Origin: Myxococcus xanthus
GTDB lineage: Bacteria > Myxococcota > Myxococcia > Myxococcales > Myxococcaceae
Direction of reading: 5' to 3'
DNA length: 49,053 nucleotides
NCBI RefSeq assembly: GCF_900106535.1
Contig: NZ_FNOH01000025.1
Span: forward strand, 1 to 49,053
Part shown: piece by piece, positions 36,650 to 45,260 of the stretch
Layout of the letters: each line of letters opens with the position of its first letter
How positions within the stretch are numbered: position 1 is the first letter of the stretch
Translations under genes and position numbers: made by a program
The notes under the pieces: generated by a model
What the model was told of the DNA's origin: nothing
Databases searched by the model: none
What the model saw: the letters and a program-made list of their open reading frames with translations, nothing else

Positions 36650-37335
36650 CAGCGACCTCCGGCGGCTACGAGCATCTTGGCAATCGCGTCTTGCTTGCGC
36701 TCGCGGGCGTGCTGGAGCGGCGTAACGCCGTTTCCGTCCGCCAGGTTGACGTCGGCACCGCCGTCAATCAGGAGACGTACGATCGCCTGGTGACGTGGCC
36801 CGCCGTCGCTGAGCAGGATCGCCTCGAGCAGTCCAGTCCAGCCCAGGCGGTTGACGTGGTTCGGATCGACGCCGGCTTGCAGCAACGTTTTCACGACCTC
36901 CACATGGCCGCGTTCACAGGCCGGAATGAGCGCAGTGCCGCCATAGCGGTTGGTGCTCTTCAGGTCGGCGCCGTTCTTCAAAGTCAGGCGCAGGATCTCC
37001 AGGTACCCCCGCGCTCCAGCCAGGAGGTAGGCGCTATCGAGCTGGCGGTTCTGGAGGTTCACGTTCGCTCCTGCCTCGATGAGGGAGCGGGCGGCAGCCA
37101 CGTGGTTGCCGTCAGTCGCCAGCAAGAGCGACGTGTTGCCCGCGGAGTCCCGGGCGTCTACGGCCACCCCCTGGCGCAGCAGTTCGGAGACCGTCGCCGC
37201 ATCACCCTTCTCTGCGGCCCGCAAGAGGGCCTCGGGCGGCACGGGAGAGCCGCCGTCCCCCGCTCCCGCAGAAGCTGAGCAGGCCATCGTGAACAGCGTC
37301 ATGAGCATCACCCTCCAAATGTTCGCCAGGTGCAC
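36649..37335 (-). CDS. Ankyrin-repeat lipoprotein
   Basis: The 228-residue product begins at a GTG at 37335 with an excellent AGGAGGTGA eight bases before it. The signal LMTLFTMAC has a lipobox, giving a lipid-anchored protein after cleavage at Cys19. Five ankyrin repeats follow from about residue 35 (LLRAAEKGDAATVSELLRQG, NTSLLLATDGNHVAAARSLI, YLEILRLTLKNGADL, GTALIPACERGHVEVVKTLL, AIVRLLIDGGADVNLADGNG). First gene of the operon with two deaminases. Envelope ankyrin proteins usually bind partners; the partner is unknown and its link to cytoplasmic deaminases is unexplained. Confidence 0.9.
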   Translation of the reverse strand: MHLANIWRVMLMTLFTMACSASAGAGDGGSPVPPEALLRAAEKGDAATVSELLRQGVAVDARDSAGNTSLLLATDGNHVAAARSLIEAGANVNLQNRQLDSAYLLAGARGYLEILRLTLKNGADLKSTNRYGGTALIPACERGHVEVVKTLLQAGVDPNHVNRLGWTGLLEAILLSDGGPRHQAIVRLLIDGGADVNLADGNGVTPLQHARERKQDAIAKMLVAAGGR

Positions 37336-37456
37336 GACTTCACCTCCTGACGAGGTGCTCTAATCCCCGGCCATCCCATGCGAAAGCGAAATGCCAGAAT
37401 GATTACCAGTGGGGTTCTGAATGGTTTGACCGAGAGCCCTTTGTGGAGACACCCGG

Positions 37457-37512
37457 ATGATCGATCTCTTCTTGCTGCGAAGCTTCGTCGCGGTCGTTGA
37501 AACGCATGAGTG
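37457..37512 (+). pseudogene. LysR-family regulator, first 18 codons only
   Basis: ATG ATC GAT begins MIDLFLLRSFVAVVETHE-stop, the classic start of a LysR-type regulator helix-turn-helix domain (LLRSFVAVVETGS). After GAAACGCAT the sequence turns into the IS91-like trailer at 37508, which supplies a stop codon. The gene is divergent from the ankyrin-deaminase operon, 120 bases away, as expected of its former regulator. Confidence 0.75.
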
Positions 37513-37665
37513 ATGCTCCCGTCCGGTGGACAGGCCGCTTGAACCCCCTTGGGGTACTCGCCTGCCCAGACCGCGCTCTCATCAGGTGCGTAGGAGGGGC
37601 CTGGGCCTCACCACGCAGCCTGGGGTGGCCCTCGTGCCGGGGCCAACCTCGCACATGCCGTGGGC
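37508..37665 (-). mobile_element. IS91-like fragment truncating a LysR gene (copy E)
   Basis: Starts inside the trailer (GAGTGATGCTCCCGTCC) and reaches the transposase C-terminal part (GGCCCTCGTGCCGGGGCC). The outer 85 bases ending in ATGCGT are missing, and a stretch of the middle differs. It abuts the truncated LysR gene. Confidence 0.7.
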
Positions 37666-37855
37666 TGGGATTCGGTCCACCAGGAGCGCCTGTCGCTCCG
37701 TGCGCCCAGGACGCAATGCAGCGTGCGCCCTCCCGCGAGGTCCAGAGCTCCAAGCCCCTCACCGGACCACCCGGCCCCCAGGGGCTCGGACATCGATCGA
37801 CAGGCATCGGTGGACAGGTGCCCCGGCCATGCTTCTTTTGATCGGAGGGGGTGCC

Positions 37856-38545
37856 ATGTCCTTCGAGGATCGTGTCGATGCGGGCCGGCGGCTCGCCCAG
37901 TTGCTGCGCGAGCGTGGCTACACGGGTGAAGGCACGCTCGTCCTGGCGTTGCCCCGCGGGGGTGTACCTGTGGCCTTTGAGGTGGCAACAGCACTGGGCG
38001 CACCGCTGGACGTCTGGGTGGTCCGCAAGGTCGGTGTGCCGGGCTACGAGGAACTGGGCCTCGGCGCGGTCGCGGAAGGCGGTGTCGCGTTCGTCAACCG
38101 GAGGCTGATGGACGAGGTGGGCGTCACCGAGGAAGACATGCAAGGCCTCGTCCGTCAGAAGACGGATGAAGTGAAGGTCCGGGTGGCGCGCTTCCGCCAG
38201 GGCATCGAGGCGCCTCGAATCGAAGGCCAGCGCATCATCCTGGTGGACGACGGCATCGCGACGGGAGGTACCGTCCGAGCGGCCATCCAGGCGCTCCGCA
38301 TGCACCGGCCCGGCAGCATCATCCTCGCGGTCCCCGTCGCGGCATCCCAGACGCTCGCAGAGCTCGCCCCCCTGGCGGATGACGTGGTGTGCGTGCTTTC
38401 AACGCCGTCGCTGTATGCCATTGGCCAGTGGTACGCCGACTTCCAACAGGTTCCAGATGAAGCGGTCGCGACGCTACTGGCACAGGCCCGGCTCACCCTC
38501 GGTCACGACCGTCACGCGCCGCCCGGCGACACGGCCCACTCCTGA
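37856..38545 (+). CDS. Phosphoribosyltransferase-fold protein
   Basis: The 229-residue protein starts at the ATG at 37856 preceded by GGAGGGGG. It contains LVLALPRGGVPVAFEVA near residue 30, and the PRPP-binding motif IILVDDGIATGGTV near residue 125, both standard for type I phosphoribosyltransferases. Proteins like this are often annotated as phosphoribosyltransferase or as a partner domain of dienelactone-hydrolase-like proteins; the base substrate cannot be told. Cytoplasmic. A longer open frame upstream lies in IS91-like sequence and is not used. It is followed by an FmdB-like gene 200 bases downstream, without evidence of co-transcription. Confidence 0.88.
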   Translation: MSFEDRVDAGRRLAQLLRERGYTGEGTLVLALPRGGVPVAFEVATALGAPLDVWVVRKVGVPGYEELGLGAVAEGGVAFVNRRLMDEVGVTEEDMQGLVRQKTDEVKVRVARFRQGIEAPRIEGQRIILVDDGIATGGTVRAAIQALRMHRPGSIILAVPVAASQTLAELAPLADDVVCVLSTPSLYAIGQWYADFQQVPDEAVATLLAQARLTLGHDRHAPPGDTAHS

Positions 38546-38747
38546 CCGGGCGCCCCGAAGCATCAGCGAGCCACCACCACCCGGGCCGCGATATCCCGGT
38601 CTCACAGGAGCCCACCGGGCGCAGTTCATCCCGGCCCTCCGAAGGAGCCGCCGTTCCGGCGCAGGGACGGCAGCTTGAGCCCTGCCGTGCATCACGCTCC
38701 ATCCCCATCCTTCACAGGAGGCCATCAGGCCCGAGCAGGAGCGAGTG

Positions 38748-38924
38748 ATGCCCGTCTACGAGTTCTACTGCCGCAAGTGTAAGGAGCCCTTCACCGAGAT
38801 CATGAGCGTCAAGGAGCACGATGAGCGAACGCCCAAGTGCCCACGCTGCCAGGAGACGAAGGAGGTGGAGAAGCGCATCTCCACCGTTCATACCGTGACC
38901 ACCAAGAAGTGGCTGACGCTCTAA
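38748..38924 (+). CDS. FmdB-family zinc ribbon protein
   Basis: A 58-residue protein, MPVYEFYCRKCKEPFTEIM at the start, with Cys8-x2-Cys11 and a second CPRC pair at about 32-35, the pattern of FmdB/CxxC regulatory-type zinc ribbons. AGGAG lies six to eight bases before the ATG. The C terminus is basic and ends KKWLTL. FmdB-like proteins are putative regulators of unknown target. The 200 bases before it show only a short CGCCG/CGGCG hairpin at 38649-38661. Confidence 0.88.
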   Translation: MPVYEFYCRKCKEPFTEIMSVKEHDERTPKCPRCQETKEVEKRISTVHTVTTKKWLTL

Positions 38925-38976
38925 CGCGCTCCCGGGCTTGCTCCGCGCCGCACCTGTGGCGGGAGGCCGATTCACG

Positions 38977-40149
38977 ATGATTCCGGATACGCCAGACAGG
39001 GAGCGAAGCGCCAATGGCTCGACGCCTTCGGCCTCGGGGAAGGTGCTCACCCTCCTGCTATGCGGAGATGTGATGACGGGCCGGGGCATCGACCAGGTCC
39101 TGCCCCACCCTGCTCCGCCGGGCCTCCACGAGGACTACCTGAAGGATGCGCGGGACTACGTCCGGCTGGCAGAGGAACGCAATGGCCCCATCCGGACGCC
39201 CGTCGGCTTCGGTGAGCTCTGGGGTGACGCGCTCGACGAGATGGAGCGAGCCGCGCCGGATGTTCGAATCATCAACCTGGAGACGAGCGTCACCACAAGC
39301 GAGGCGTGGTGGCCAGACAAGGGCATCCATTATCGCATGCACCCGGAGAACGCGGCTTGCCTTACAGCCGCCCGAATCGATTGCTGCGCGCTGGCGAACA
39401 ACCACGTGCTGGACTGGGGCTATCCGGGGCTCCTCGAAACGCTGGCGACCCTCCGGTGCCTGGGCATCGCCACCGCGGGGCTCGGGGAGGACCAGGAGCG
39501 AGCACGGCGGCCGGCCATCCTGGATGTGACCGGGGGCCGGGTCACCGTGTTTTCGTTCGGTGATAGCAGCAGCGGAATCCCACCCGTCTGGGCCGCGACG
39601 GAAGACCGGCCCGGCGTGGATCTGCTGCCAGCGCTGTCACCCACCGCAGTGCGGCAACTGGGCGAGCGCGTCGCGGCCGTCAAACGCACGGGCGACATCG
39701 TCGTTGCCTCCATTCACTGGGGCGGCAACTGGGGCTATGCAGTGCCGGACGCGCAGCGGGCCTTCGCGCGAGCGCTCATCGATGAGGCCGGCGTCGACAT
39801 CATCCATGGCCACTCGTCACACCACCCCCGCGGCATCGAGGTCCACCGGGGCCACCTCATCCTCTACGGCTGCGGAGACTTCCTGAACGACTATGAGGGA
39901 ATCTCTGGCCACACGGCCTTCCGTCCGGACCTGACGCTGCTGTACCTGGCGTCCATCGCCCCGGCCACCGGTCAGCTGACGGGCCTCCGCATGCTCCCGA
40001 TGCAGCTGCGCCAACTCCGTCCCCATCATGCTTCACGACAGGACGCTGAGTGGCTGGGCGGCGTCCTGGACCGGCAGGGGCGGGACCTTGGGACCCGCAC
40101 GCGGCTGGCATCAGACGGCAACGGTGCGCTCGTCCTTCAGTGGACGTGA
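38977..40149 (+). CDS. CapA-like metallophosphatase-fold protein
   Basis: The 390-residue protein carries the landmarks of the CapA (PGA_cap) family: LLLCGDVMTGRGIDQVL near residue 25, IINLETSVT, CCALANNHVLDWGYPGL, VTVFSFGDSSSGIPP, ASIHWGGNWGY and IIHGHSSHHPRGIEVHRGHLI, which place Asp, Asn and His metal ligands as in calcineurin-like enzymes. There is no signal peptide or membrane anchor, unlike true CapA of poly-glutamate capsules. I use the ATG at 38977, which has GGGAGG 11 bases before it. Convergent with rtcB. Confidence 0.87.
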   Translation: MIPDTPDRERSANGSTPSASGKVLTLLLCGDVMTGRGIDQVLPHPAPPGLHEDYLKDARDYVRLAEERNGPIRTPVGFGELWGDALDEMERAAPDVRIINLETSVTTSEAWWPDKGIHYRMHPENAACLTAARIDCCALANNHVLDWGYPGLLETLATLRCLGIATAGLGEDQERARRPAILDVTGGRVTVFSFGDSSSGIPPVWAATEDRPGVDLLPALSPTAVRQLGERVAAVKRTGDIVVASIHWGGNWGYAVPDAQRAFARALIDEAGVDIIHGHSSHHPRGIEVHRGHLILYGCGDFLNDYEGISGHTAFRPDLTLLYLASIAPATGQLTGLRMLPMQLRQLRPHHASRQDAEWLGGVLDRQGRDLGTRTRLASDGNGALVLQWT

Positions 40150-40259
40150 GCCTCCCAGACAAGCGACGAGCGGCCTCAGGGCCCCTGGTTCCCCCGCACG
40201 GCGGCGGAACCTCCTTGGACGCGGTGAGCGCACGCCTCCGGCCCAATGCAACCCGGCGC

Positions 40260-41723
40260 TCAGCCTTTCAACACGGCGAGCGGCACCAGCCGCGCCACCT
40301 TCCGCGCGATGCCAGCCGCCTCGACCACGTCCACCACCCGATCCACGTCCTTGTAGGCCAGGGGTGCTTCCTCCGCGAGCTCCGCATTGGAGGGACACTC
40401 CACGGCGATGCCCTGACGATTCAGCGCCGCGCGCAGCTCACTTCCCACCACCTGGCGTTTGGAAGCGGCCCGGCTCAGCCGCCGTCCCGCCCCATGGCAG
40501 GCGCTGCTGAGTGAGATGGCCTCGGCAGCCTCCTTCCCCACCAGCACGAACGACGCCGTGCCCATGCTTCCGGGGATGAACACGGGCTGGCCGACCTGAT
40601 GGTAGGCCGCGGGCAGCTCGGGGTGCCCTGGACCGAAGGCCCGCGTCGCGCCCTTGCGGTGTACACAGAGGCGCTGGCCTCCATGCGGCTCCAACTTCGC
40701 GATGTTGTGGGCCACGTCATAGACGATGCGAGGCCACGCAGCGGAACGGTCTCCGAACCACCGGCGGAACACCTCTCGCACCCGGTAGGTGAGCACCTGC
40801 CGGTTGGCCCAGGCGAAGTTGGCCGCGGCGCACATGGCCGCGAAGTAGTCCTGCCCCTCCGCCGACGACAGCGGCGCACAGGCGAGTTGACGGTCCACGA
40901 GCTGGATGCCCTCGCGGGCCAGGGCGCGGTCCATGGTGCGCACCGCATCCGTGCAGACCTGGTGCCCCAGTCCGCGCGAGCCCGTATGGATGAGCACGGT
41001 GAGCTGGCCCTCGAACAGCCCGAGCGCCGGGGCCGCCTCCGAGTCGAGGACGCGCTCCACCCGCTGCACTTCCAGGAAGTGGTTGCCGCCACCGAGCGTT
41101 CCAAGCTGGTCATGCCCCCGCTCCTGGGCCCGGACAGAGACCTTGGCTGTGTCGGCGCCATCGAGGCAGCCTCTGGCCTCCAGGTAGTCGACGTCCTCCG
41201 GTGTTCCCAGTCCCAGCACGTCCACCAGATAGGGGACGCCCTCCGTGAGGACCCGATCCATCTGCTCGGGCGCCAACGACAGGCGGCCATGCCGGCCGAA
41301 GCCTGTGGGAATGCTCCGAGCGAGGTCGTGAGCCACCTTCGGCAGGACCTCCTTCACGTCCTCGTGCCGAAGCCCGGTCGCCAGCAATCTCACGCCGCAG
41401 TTGATATCGAACCCGATGCCGCCCGGCGAGATGACGCCATCCGGCAACGCGGTACCCGCCACGCCGCCCACGGGGAAGCCGTAGCCCTCGTGCATGTCCG
41501 GCATCCCGATGGCGAAGCCCTGGATGCCCGGCAGTGTGGTGACATTGACGAGCTGAGGCACGCTCCGGTCCTGGACCATCTGCTGGAGCAACTCCGAGTC
41601 CGCGACGATGCGGGCCGGTACCCGCATGTCCTCTCGGAAGCCCTGGCCCAGTTCATACAGGGCGGGCCCTATCTGCCGGATGAGCGGCTCGAGCTGCTGC
41701 GGGACCTCGGGAAGTGTCTCCAT
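40260..41723 (-). CDS. rtcB: RNA-splicing ligase RtcB
   Basis: A 487-residue GTP-dependent RNA ligase that joins 2',3'-cyclic phosphate ends to 5'-OH ends. Family landmarks: MPDMHEGYGFPVGGVAG, FDINCGVRLL, GTLGGGNHFLEVQ, LIHTGSRGLGHQVC, VYDVAHNIAKLE, FIPGSMGTASFVL and SSACHGAGRRLSR with the His that takes GMP. All are present, so it should be active. The ATG at 41723 has GAGG before it and gives the normal N terminus; an ATG at 41753 would overlap the archease gene by 8 bases. It follows the archease gene directly, so the pair forms an RNA repair operon. RtcA and RtcR are not present. Confidence 0.96.
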   Translation of the reverse strand: METLPEVPQQLEPLIRQIGPALYELGQGFREDMRVPARIVADSELLQQMVQDRSVPQLVNVTTLPGIQGFAIGMPDMHEGYGFPVGGVAGTALPDGVISPGGIGFDINCGVRLLATGLRHEDVKEVLPKVAHDLARSIPTGFGRHGRLSLAPEQMDRVLTEGVPYLVDVLGLGTPEDVDYLEARGCLDGADTAKVSVRAQERGHDQLGTLGGGNHFLEVQRVERVLDSEAAPALGLFEGQLTVLIHTGSRGLGHQVCTDAVRTMDRALAREGIQLVDRQLACAPLSSAEGQDYFAAMCAAANFAWANRQVLTYRVREVFRRWFGDRSAAWPRIVYDVAHNIAKLEPHGGQRLCVHRKGATRAFGPGHPELPAAYHQVGQPVFIPGSMGTASFVLVGKEAAEAISLSSACHGAGRRLSRAASKRQVVGSELRAALNRQGIAVECPSNAELAEEAPLAYKDVDRVVDVVEAAGIARKVARLVPLAVLKG

Positions 41724-41745
41724 GCTTGCCTCATGACAGGGGGGC

Positions 41746-42168
41746 TCAGACATCGAGGACGACCGTGGCCGTGAAGCCGTCGTCGTGCTCGTGCAACTCC
41801 AGGCCATGGAAGGTGGCGGCCTTCACAGCGGTCTTCAGCACAGGAGGCGAGACGCCGCGAATGTGGGCGCGCAGCGACCGCTCTTGGAGCTCGTCCACCA
41901 CGAGGTCCGTGTAGACGCGCTTCGCCAGGTCCGAGCGGGCGATGAGCTCATTGAGCCAGTCGACAAGCAGGGCCTCGGTGTCCGCCGCCACGAGCGCGAC
42001 GTGCTCCACCGCCGATGCTGGCGAGGGCTGCGGCAACGGTGCCTCTCCGAGCATGAGCTCCGCGAGCGCATACCCGGCCTCCTCGAAGAGCTCCGGGAGT
42101 CCCGTGCCTGAGATGCGGAGTTGAACCTCACTGACGTGCGGTTCGAATTGATGCGTACCTGACTCCAC
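41746..42168 (-). CDS. Archease, RtcB cofactor
   Basis: A 140-residue protein with the archease pattern: FEPHVSEVQLRISGTGLPEL, EEAGYALAELMLG, ALLVDWLNELIARSDL and the C-terminal TAVKAATFHGLELHEHDDGFTATVVLDV (landmark region from about residue 113). Archease raises RtcB turnover and allows use of other nucleotides and metals. It ends 22 bases before the rtcB start. Starts at the ATG at 42168. Its upstream neighbour on the same strand, the persulfide dioxygenase gene, ends 63 bases before. Confidence 0.92.
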   Translation of the reverse strand: MESGTHQFEPHVSEVQLRISGTGLPELFEEAGYALAELMLGEAPLPQPSPASAVEHVALVAADTEALLVDWLNELIARSDLAKRVYTDLVVDELQERSLRAHIRGVSPPVLKTAVKAATFHGLELHEHDDGFTATVVLDV

Positions 42169-42231
42169 GACCGCCTCCTTCCCGCGCCCGAAGTGGAGAT
42201 GCCCTCATCCGACGACAACATCGTCGACGGC

Positions 42232-43683
42232 TCACGAAGGCGACGGTGGAGAAGCGTCCTGCTCCTCTGTCCCCATGGAGCGCGTTGCTTGTTCGAACTC
42301 GACCTCCGACGGCGGGCCTGTCCGCACCGGAAGTTCCAGCCGCCGCCATGCCGACATGCCGCCCAGCACGTTCGAGACCTGCTGGAAGCCGTTGCGGAGC
42401 AGGATGCTCGTGGCAAGTCCGGAGCGATGGCCCGTGCTGCACACCACCGCGACCGGATGGTCTTCGCGCAGTCCCAGCTCGGAGAGGCACTCCTCCAGCT
42501 CTGTCACATACGCATGTCGTGCGCTCAGGATGTGGCCACGCTCGAACTCAGAGCGCTCGCGCACGTCGAGCACCTGGAAGCCCTCCCACTGGGAAAAGAG
42601 CGCCTCGGGCGTCAGCGTGCCGCTGCTCTCGATAGGCAGCCCCGCGTTGCGCCATGCCCCGAATCCCCCTGTGAGGATGCCCTCCACCTGGTCGAGGCCG
42701 ACGCGGGCCAGGGCCAGCACGGCCTCCTTCGAGTCCACGTGCGCAGGCAGGACGAGGAACAGCGGCGTGCCCGGCTGTACCATCTGTCCACCGAACACGG
42801 ACAACCCCTGCATCCAGACATTCAGCGAGCCCGGGATGTGCCCCCCAGCGAAGGACTCGGGCTCACGCACGTCCAGGACAAGGCCACTGTGACTTTCCCA
42901 CTGAAAGCGTTTCGGCTCCAGGAAGGGGATGGCGGATGAATCCGCGGAGAGTGGCACGCCACCGCGTATGTTCACCTCCTCCATGCGCGAGAAATACGAA
43001 GGCCGGTGAAGCCGCTCCTGCACCTTGCGCTGGATGAAGTCGCTCCGGCTGGAGGTGAACACGGGGTTGTGCAGGCGCTCGAAGCCCAGTGTCGTCAACT
43101 CCCTGTCCGCGATGCCGCTGCGACACACCGAGCCTGCTCCGTGGGCCGGGAAGACCAGTGTCTGGTCGCCCAGGGGCAGGACCTTCTGATGGAGCGAATC
43201 AAAGAGGAGCGCGGCATTCTCGTAGACCCGCTCTGGCGCAGCCAGGTCCGTGCGCCCTGTCTCTCCAGCCAAGAGCGCGTCGCCCGTGAAGACGCCCCAA
43301 GCCTGGGCATGGTGGGGATCCAGGTAGACGGCCCAGCTCATGCTCTCTGGCGTGTGGCCCGGCGTATGAAGCGCCACCAGCGTCAAGGCCCCCAGGTGTA
43401 GCCGCTCTCGCTCGCCCATCCGCACGTCGGCATGGCCGGTGATGGGGTGCCGGCCAGCCACCACCTGCGCGCCTGCAAGGCGGGCAAGCGCGGAAGTACC
43501 CTCAACGAAGTCTTCCTGGCGGTGCGTCTGGAGCACGTAGCGCAGCCGCAACTCCTGCCGCCGCAACACGTCCAGGTAGACGTCGACATCACGCCGGGGG
43601 TCGACGACGAGCGCCTCGCCTTCACTGCCCAGGATGTAGGTGATTTGGGCAAGGCCCGCGGTCTTGATGGCCTGGAAGTACAT
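42232..43683 (-). CDS. Persulfide dioxygenase-like MBL protein fused to two rhodanese domains
   Basis: The 483-residue protein starts at the ATG at 43683 behind GGAGGAGGGG. Residues 1-250 are a metallo-beta-lactamase fold of the ETHE1/persulfide dioxygenase type: VVDPRRDVDVYL, THRQEDFVEG in place of the usual HxHxDH, HTPGHTPESMSW, FTGDALLAGETGRTDL and PAHGAGSVC. Two rhodanese domains follow. The first (about 270-370) has no cysteine at the active loop (VLPAHVDSKEA); the second (about 380-470) has VVCSTGHRSG with the catalytic Cys. Such fusions oxidise glutathione persulfide and move sulfane sulfur. Possibly co-transcribed with archease and rtcB. Confidence 0.92.
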   Translation of the reverse strand: MYFQAIKTAGLAQITYILGSEGEALVVDPRRDVDVYLDVLRRQELRLRYVLQTHRQEDFVEGTSALARLAGAQVVAGRHPITGHADVRMGERERLHLGALTLVALHTPGHTPESMSWAVYLDPHHAQAWGVFTGDALLAGETGRTDLAAPERVYENAALLFDSLHQKVLPLGDQTLVFPAHGAGSVCRSGIADRELTTLGFERLHNPVFTSSRSDFIQRKVQERLHRPSYFSRMEEVNIRGGVPLSADSSAIPFLEPKRFQWESHSGLVLDVREPESFAGGHIPGSLNVWMQGLSVFGGQMVQPGTPLFLVLPAHVDSKEAVLALARVGLDQVEGILTGGFGAWRNAGLPIESSGTLTPEALFSQWEGFQVLDVRERSEFERGHILSARHAYVTELEECLSELGLREDHPVAVVCSTGHRSGLATSILLRNGFQQVSNVLGGMSAWRRLELPVRTGPPSEVEFEQATRSMGTEEQDASPPSPS

Positions 43684-43844
43684 GGCCCCTCCTCCGCTGA
43701 AGGTGGTCGCCATGACGGGAAAGAGCATCACGGGCACGGCGCGTTGCCGCCTGCATGGCCCGCCGGGAGTCCGGCCAGGAGCGGAGCATCCCTCCCCTCC
43801 TCTGAGCTGCTACCGCACGTCTGCCTGCGTGAATGGCGTCCGTG

Positions 43845-43975
43845 GAATTTCACCGCGCCGTCCTTGAACTCGCGCGTGAACTTCCGGCGCTGCCTCCGCG
43901 CCCTCTTCTGATTCGCGCCACTTGCCGACATTGGACACCCTTTCCCCCACATCTCAGGTGTCCACGGAACCCGGG
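43845..43975 (-). mobile_element. IS3-type element left end with start of orfA (relic)
   Basis: The minus strand encodes MSASGANQKRARRQRRKFTR followed by EFKDGAVKF, the N terminus of IS3-family OrfA, then loses similarity at about 43845. In front of it, TGGACACC at 43932-43939 and GGTGTCCA at 43957-43964 form a perfect 8-bp inverted repeat, resembling the element's terminal region. No OrfB or right end is seen. Confidence 0.6.
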
Positions 43976-44049
43976 CAGGCTCAGGTGGGGCCGCACCCTG
44001 CCATCGTGCATGCAGGTGATTCGAGAGTCTCTGGGGCTCGAAAGGGGGG

Positions 44050-44070
44050 CGGTCCCCGCGGCAGGGACCG
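44050..44070 (-). terminator. Hairpin after tps
   Basis: CGGTCCC at 44050-44056 and GGGACCG at 44064-44070 form a perfect 7-bp stem with a 7-base loop, 27-47 bases past the tps stop, followed on the minus strand by C6 and T3. The ops copy at 45960-45980 has one mismatch. Confidence 0.6.
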
Positions 44071-44096
44071 TCACCTGGAATGCCGGCGCGCCAGCG

Positions 44097-44618
44097 TCAG
44101 GAGATTCTGATGCTGGAGGTGTTGTTGTTCATCGCGCCCAGGGTCGGGGCGTCGGAATTCACGGGCAGCGTGTCGCCGGAGAAGTTGTCGTTCTTGAATA
44201 GGACGACCGCCAGGCCCTGCGGCTTCACCGAGCTGATGGTGTTGTTGTCGATGCCGTACCGCTCCAGCTCGGCCTGGGTGTACTGGCCAGGAGGCAGGTC
44301 CACCTCCTTGCCATCGAACTGCTCTTTGTAGAAGAACCTGGCCCTGGGCTGCACGGGCACGGATATGACCCGGATGCTGGAGACGTTGTTGTTCAGCGGG
44401 CCCAACTCCTCGGCATTGGCCACCACTTCGATCTGGTCGCCGGCGAAACCATCGTTCTGGTAGAGGATAGCCTTCACGCCAGGCGGCACCTTCACCGAGC
44501 TGATGGTGTTGTTCTCGATGCCCAGCGCCGCCAACTGGGCCCGGGTGTAGTTGCCAGGCGGCAGATCGACCTGTTTACCCTGGAAGTCTTCGTTGTAGAA
44601 AACGGTAATGTTTGCCAT
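44097..44618 (-). CDS. tps: Development-specific spore coat protein S
   Basis: A 173-residue beta-gamma-crystallin without signal peptide. Four crystallin motifs carry the calcium-binding pattern Asn-Asn-x-x-Ser-Ser: NNTISS, NNNVSS, NNTISS and NNNTSS, i.e. two domains of two Greek keys. The sequence agrees with my memory of M. xanthus protein S over its whole length. Protein S is made in large amounts early in development and assembles with calcium on the spore surface. The ATG at 44618 has GGAGGAG eight bases before it. The preceding 100 bases resemble the ops leader; beyond them lies an IS66 relic. A hairpin follows the gene. Confidence 0.96.
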   Translation of the reverse strand: MANITVFYNEDFQGKQVDLPPGNYTRAQLAALGIENNTISSVKVPPGVKAILYQNDGFAGDQIEVVANAEELGPLNNNVSSIRVISVPVQPRARFFYKEQFDGKEVDLPPGQYTQAELERYGIDNNTISSVKPQGLAVVLFKNDNFSGDTLPVNSDAPTLGAMNNNTSSIRIS

Positions 44619-44718
44619 TGCAGTGCTCCTCCGTTGAGCGGCCCCGGCCCATTCGTTGCCAGAAGCCGCCGGAAGCATTGGGCACCGCGCTCCGGAAATG
44701 CAATCCGTCTACAGTACC

Positions 44719-45260
44719 GTATCCGTCCGGCCAAAGACGTGCTGAGAGGCGTTGAGTGAGGAGTCGGCGCCGAGGCCCTGGCGGGAATGTCAAAGCCGGT
44801 GGAGAAGCAGGAGTGGTTCCGGGTCGCTGAAGCCTTCGAGGCGAGCGGACTGACGCAGAAGGAGTTTTCCCAGCATCGAGGCGTGCGGTTGAGCACGTTG
44901 CAGTCGTGGGTGTACCGGCGTGATGCGGAAGGCGGCCCTGGGCCGTACGAACTTTCTCTTCGTCGGCCACGAGGTCGCGGGTGAAAACCTCGCGGGCCTC
45001 TACGCACTGGTGGCCACCTGCGAGGCCAACCAGGTCAACCCCGAGGAGTACCTGGCCGACGTGCTGCTGCGTGTACAGACGCATCCCAACTCACGCATCG
45101 GTGAGCTGCTACCTCACGAGTGGAAACGTCGACGCGTCGCCGAGCCGCCTGACACAGTCCTCCAGCCCAGTCCCTGAACAGCTCGCTCTTCGCGGCGCTC
45201 GCCGAACAGGGTCCTCGTCCGCAATCAAGCCTCCCGGCACGACGCCCACCGGACGGTGAC
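44719..45260 (+). mobile_element. IS66-family internal-deletion derivative with 8-bp target duplication
   Basis: 542 bases. Left end GTATCCGTCCGG (44719-44730) mirrors the right end, whose complement reads GTCACCGTCCGG; ACAGTACC flanks both sides (44711-44718 and 45261-45268), an 8-bp target duplication as IS66 makes. Inside, 44787-44980 encodes the start of IS66 OrfA (EWFRVAEAFEASGLTQKEF, LSTLQSWVYR), and 44920-45177 encodes the end of the IS66 TnpC (NFLFVGHEVAGENLAGLYAL, ADVLLRVQTHPNSRIGELLP). The middle of the element is deleted, so it cannot move on its own. Confidence 0.8.

Noticed and set aside
43932..43964. TGGACACC/GGTGTCCA inverted repeat as an operator
   Set aside because: It lies directly before an IS3-type OrfA start and is better explained as part of the element end.
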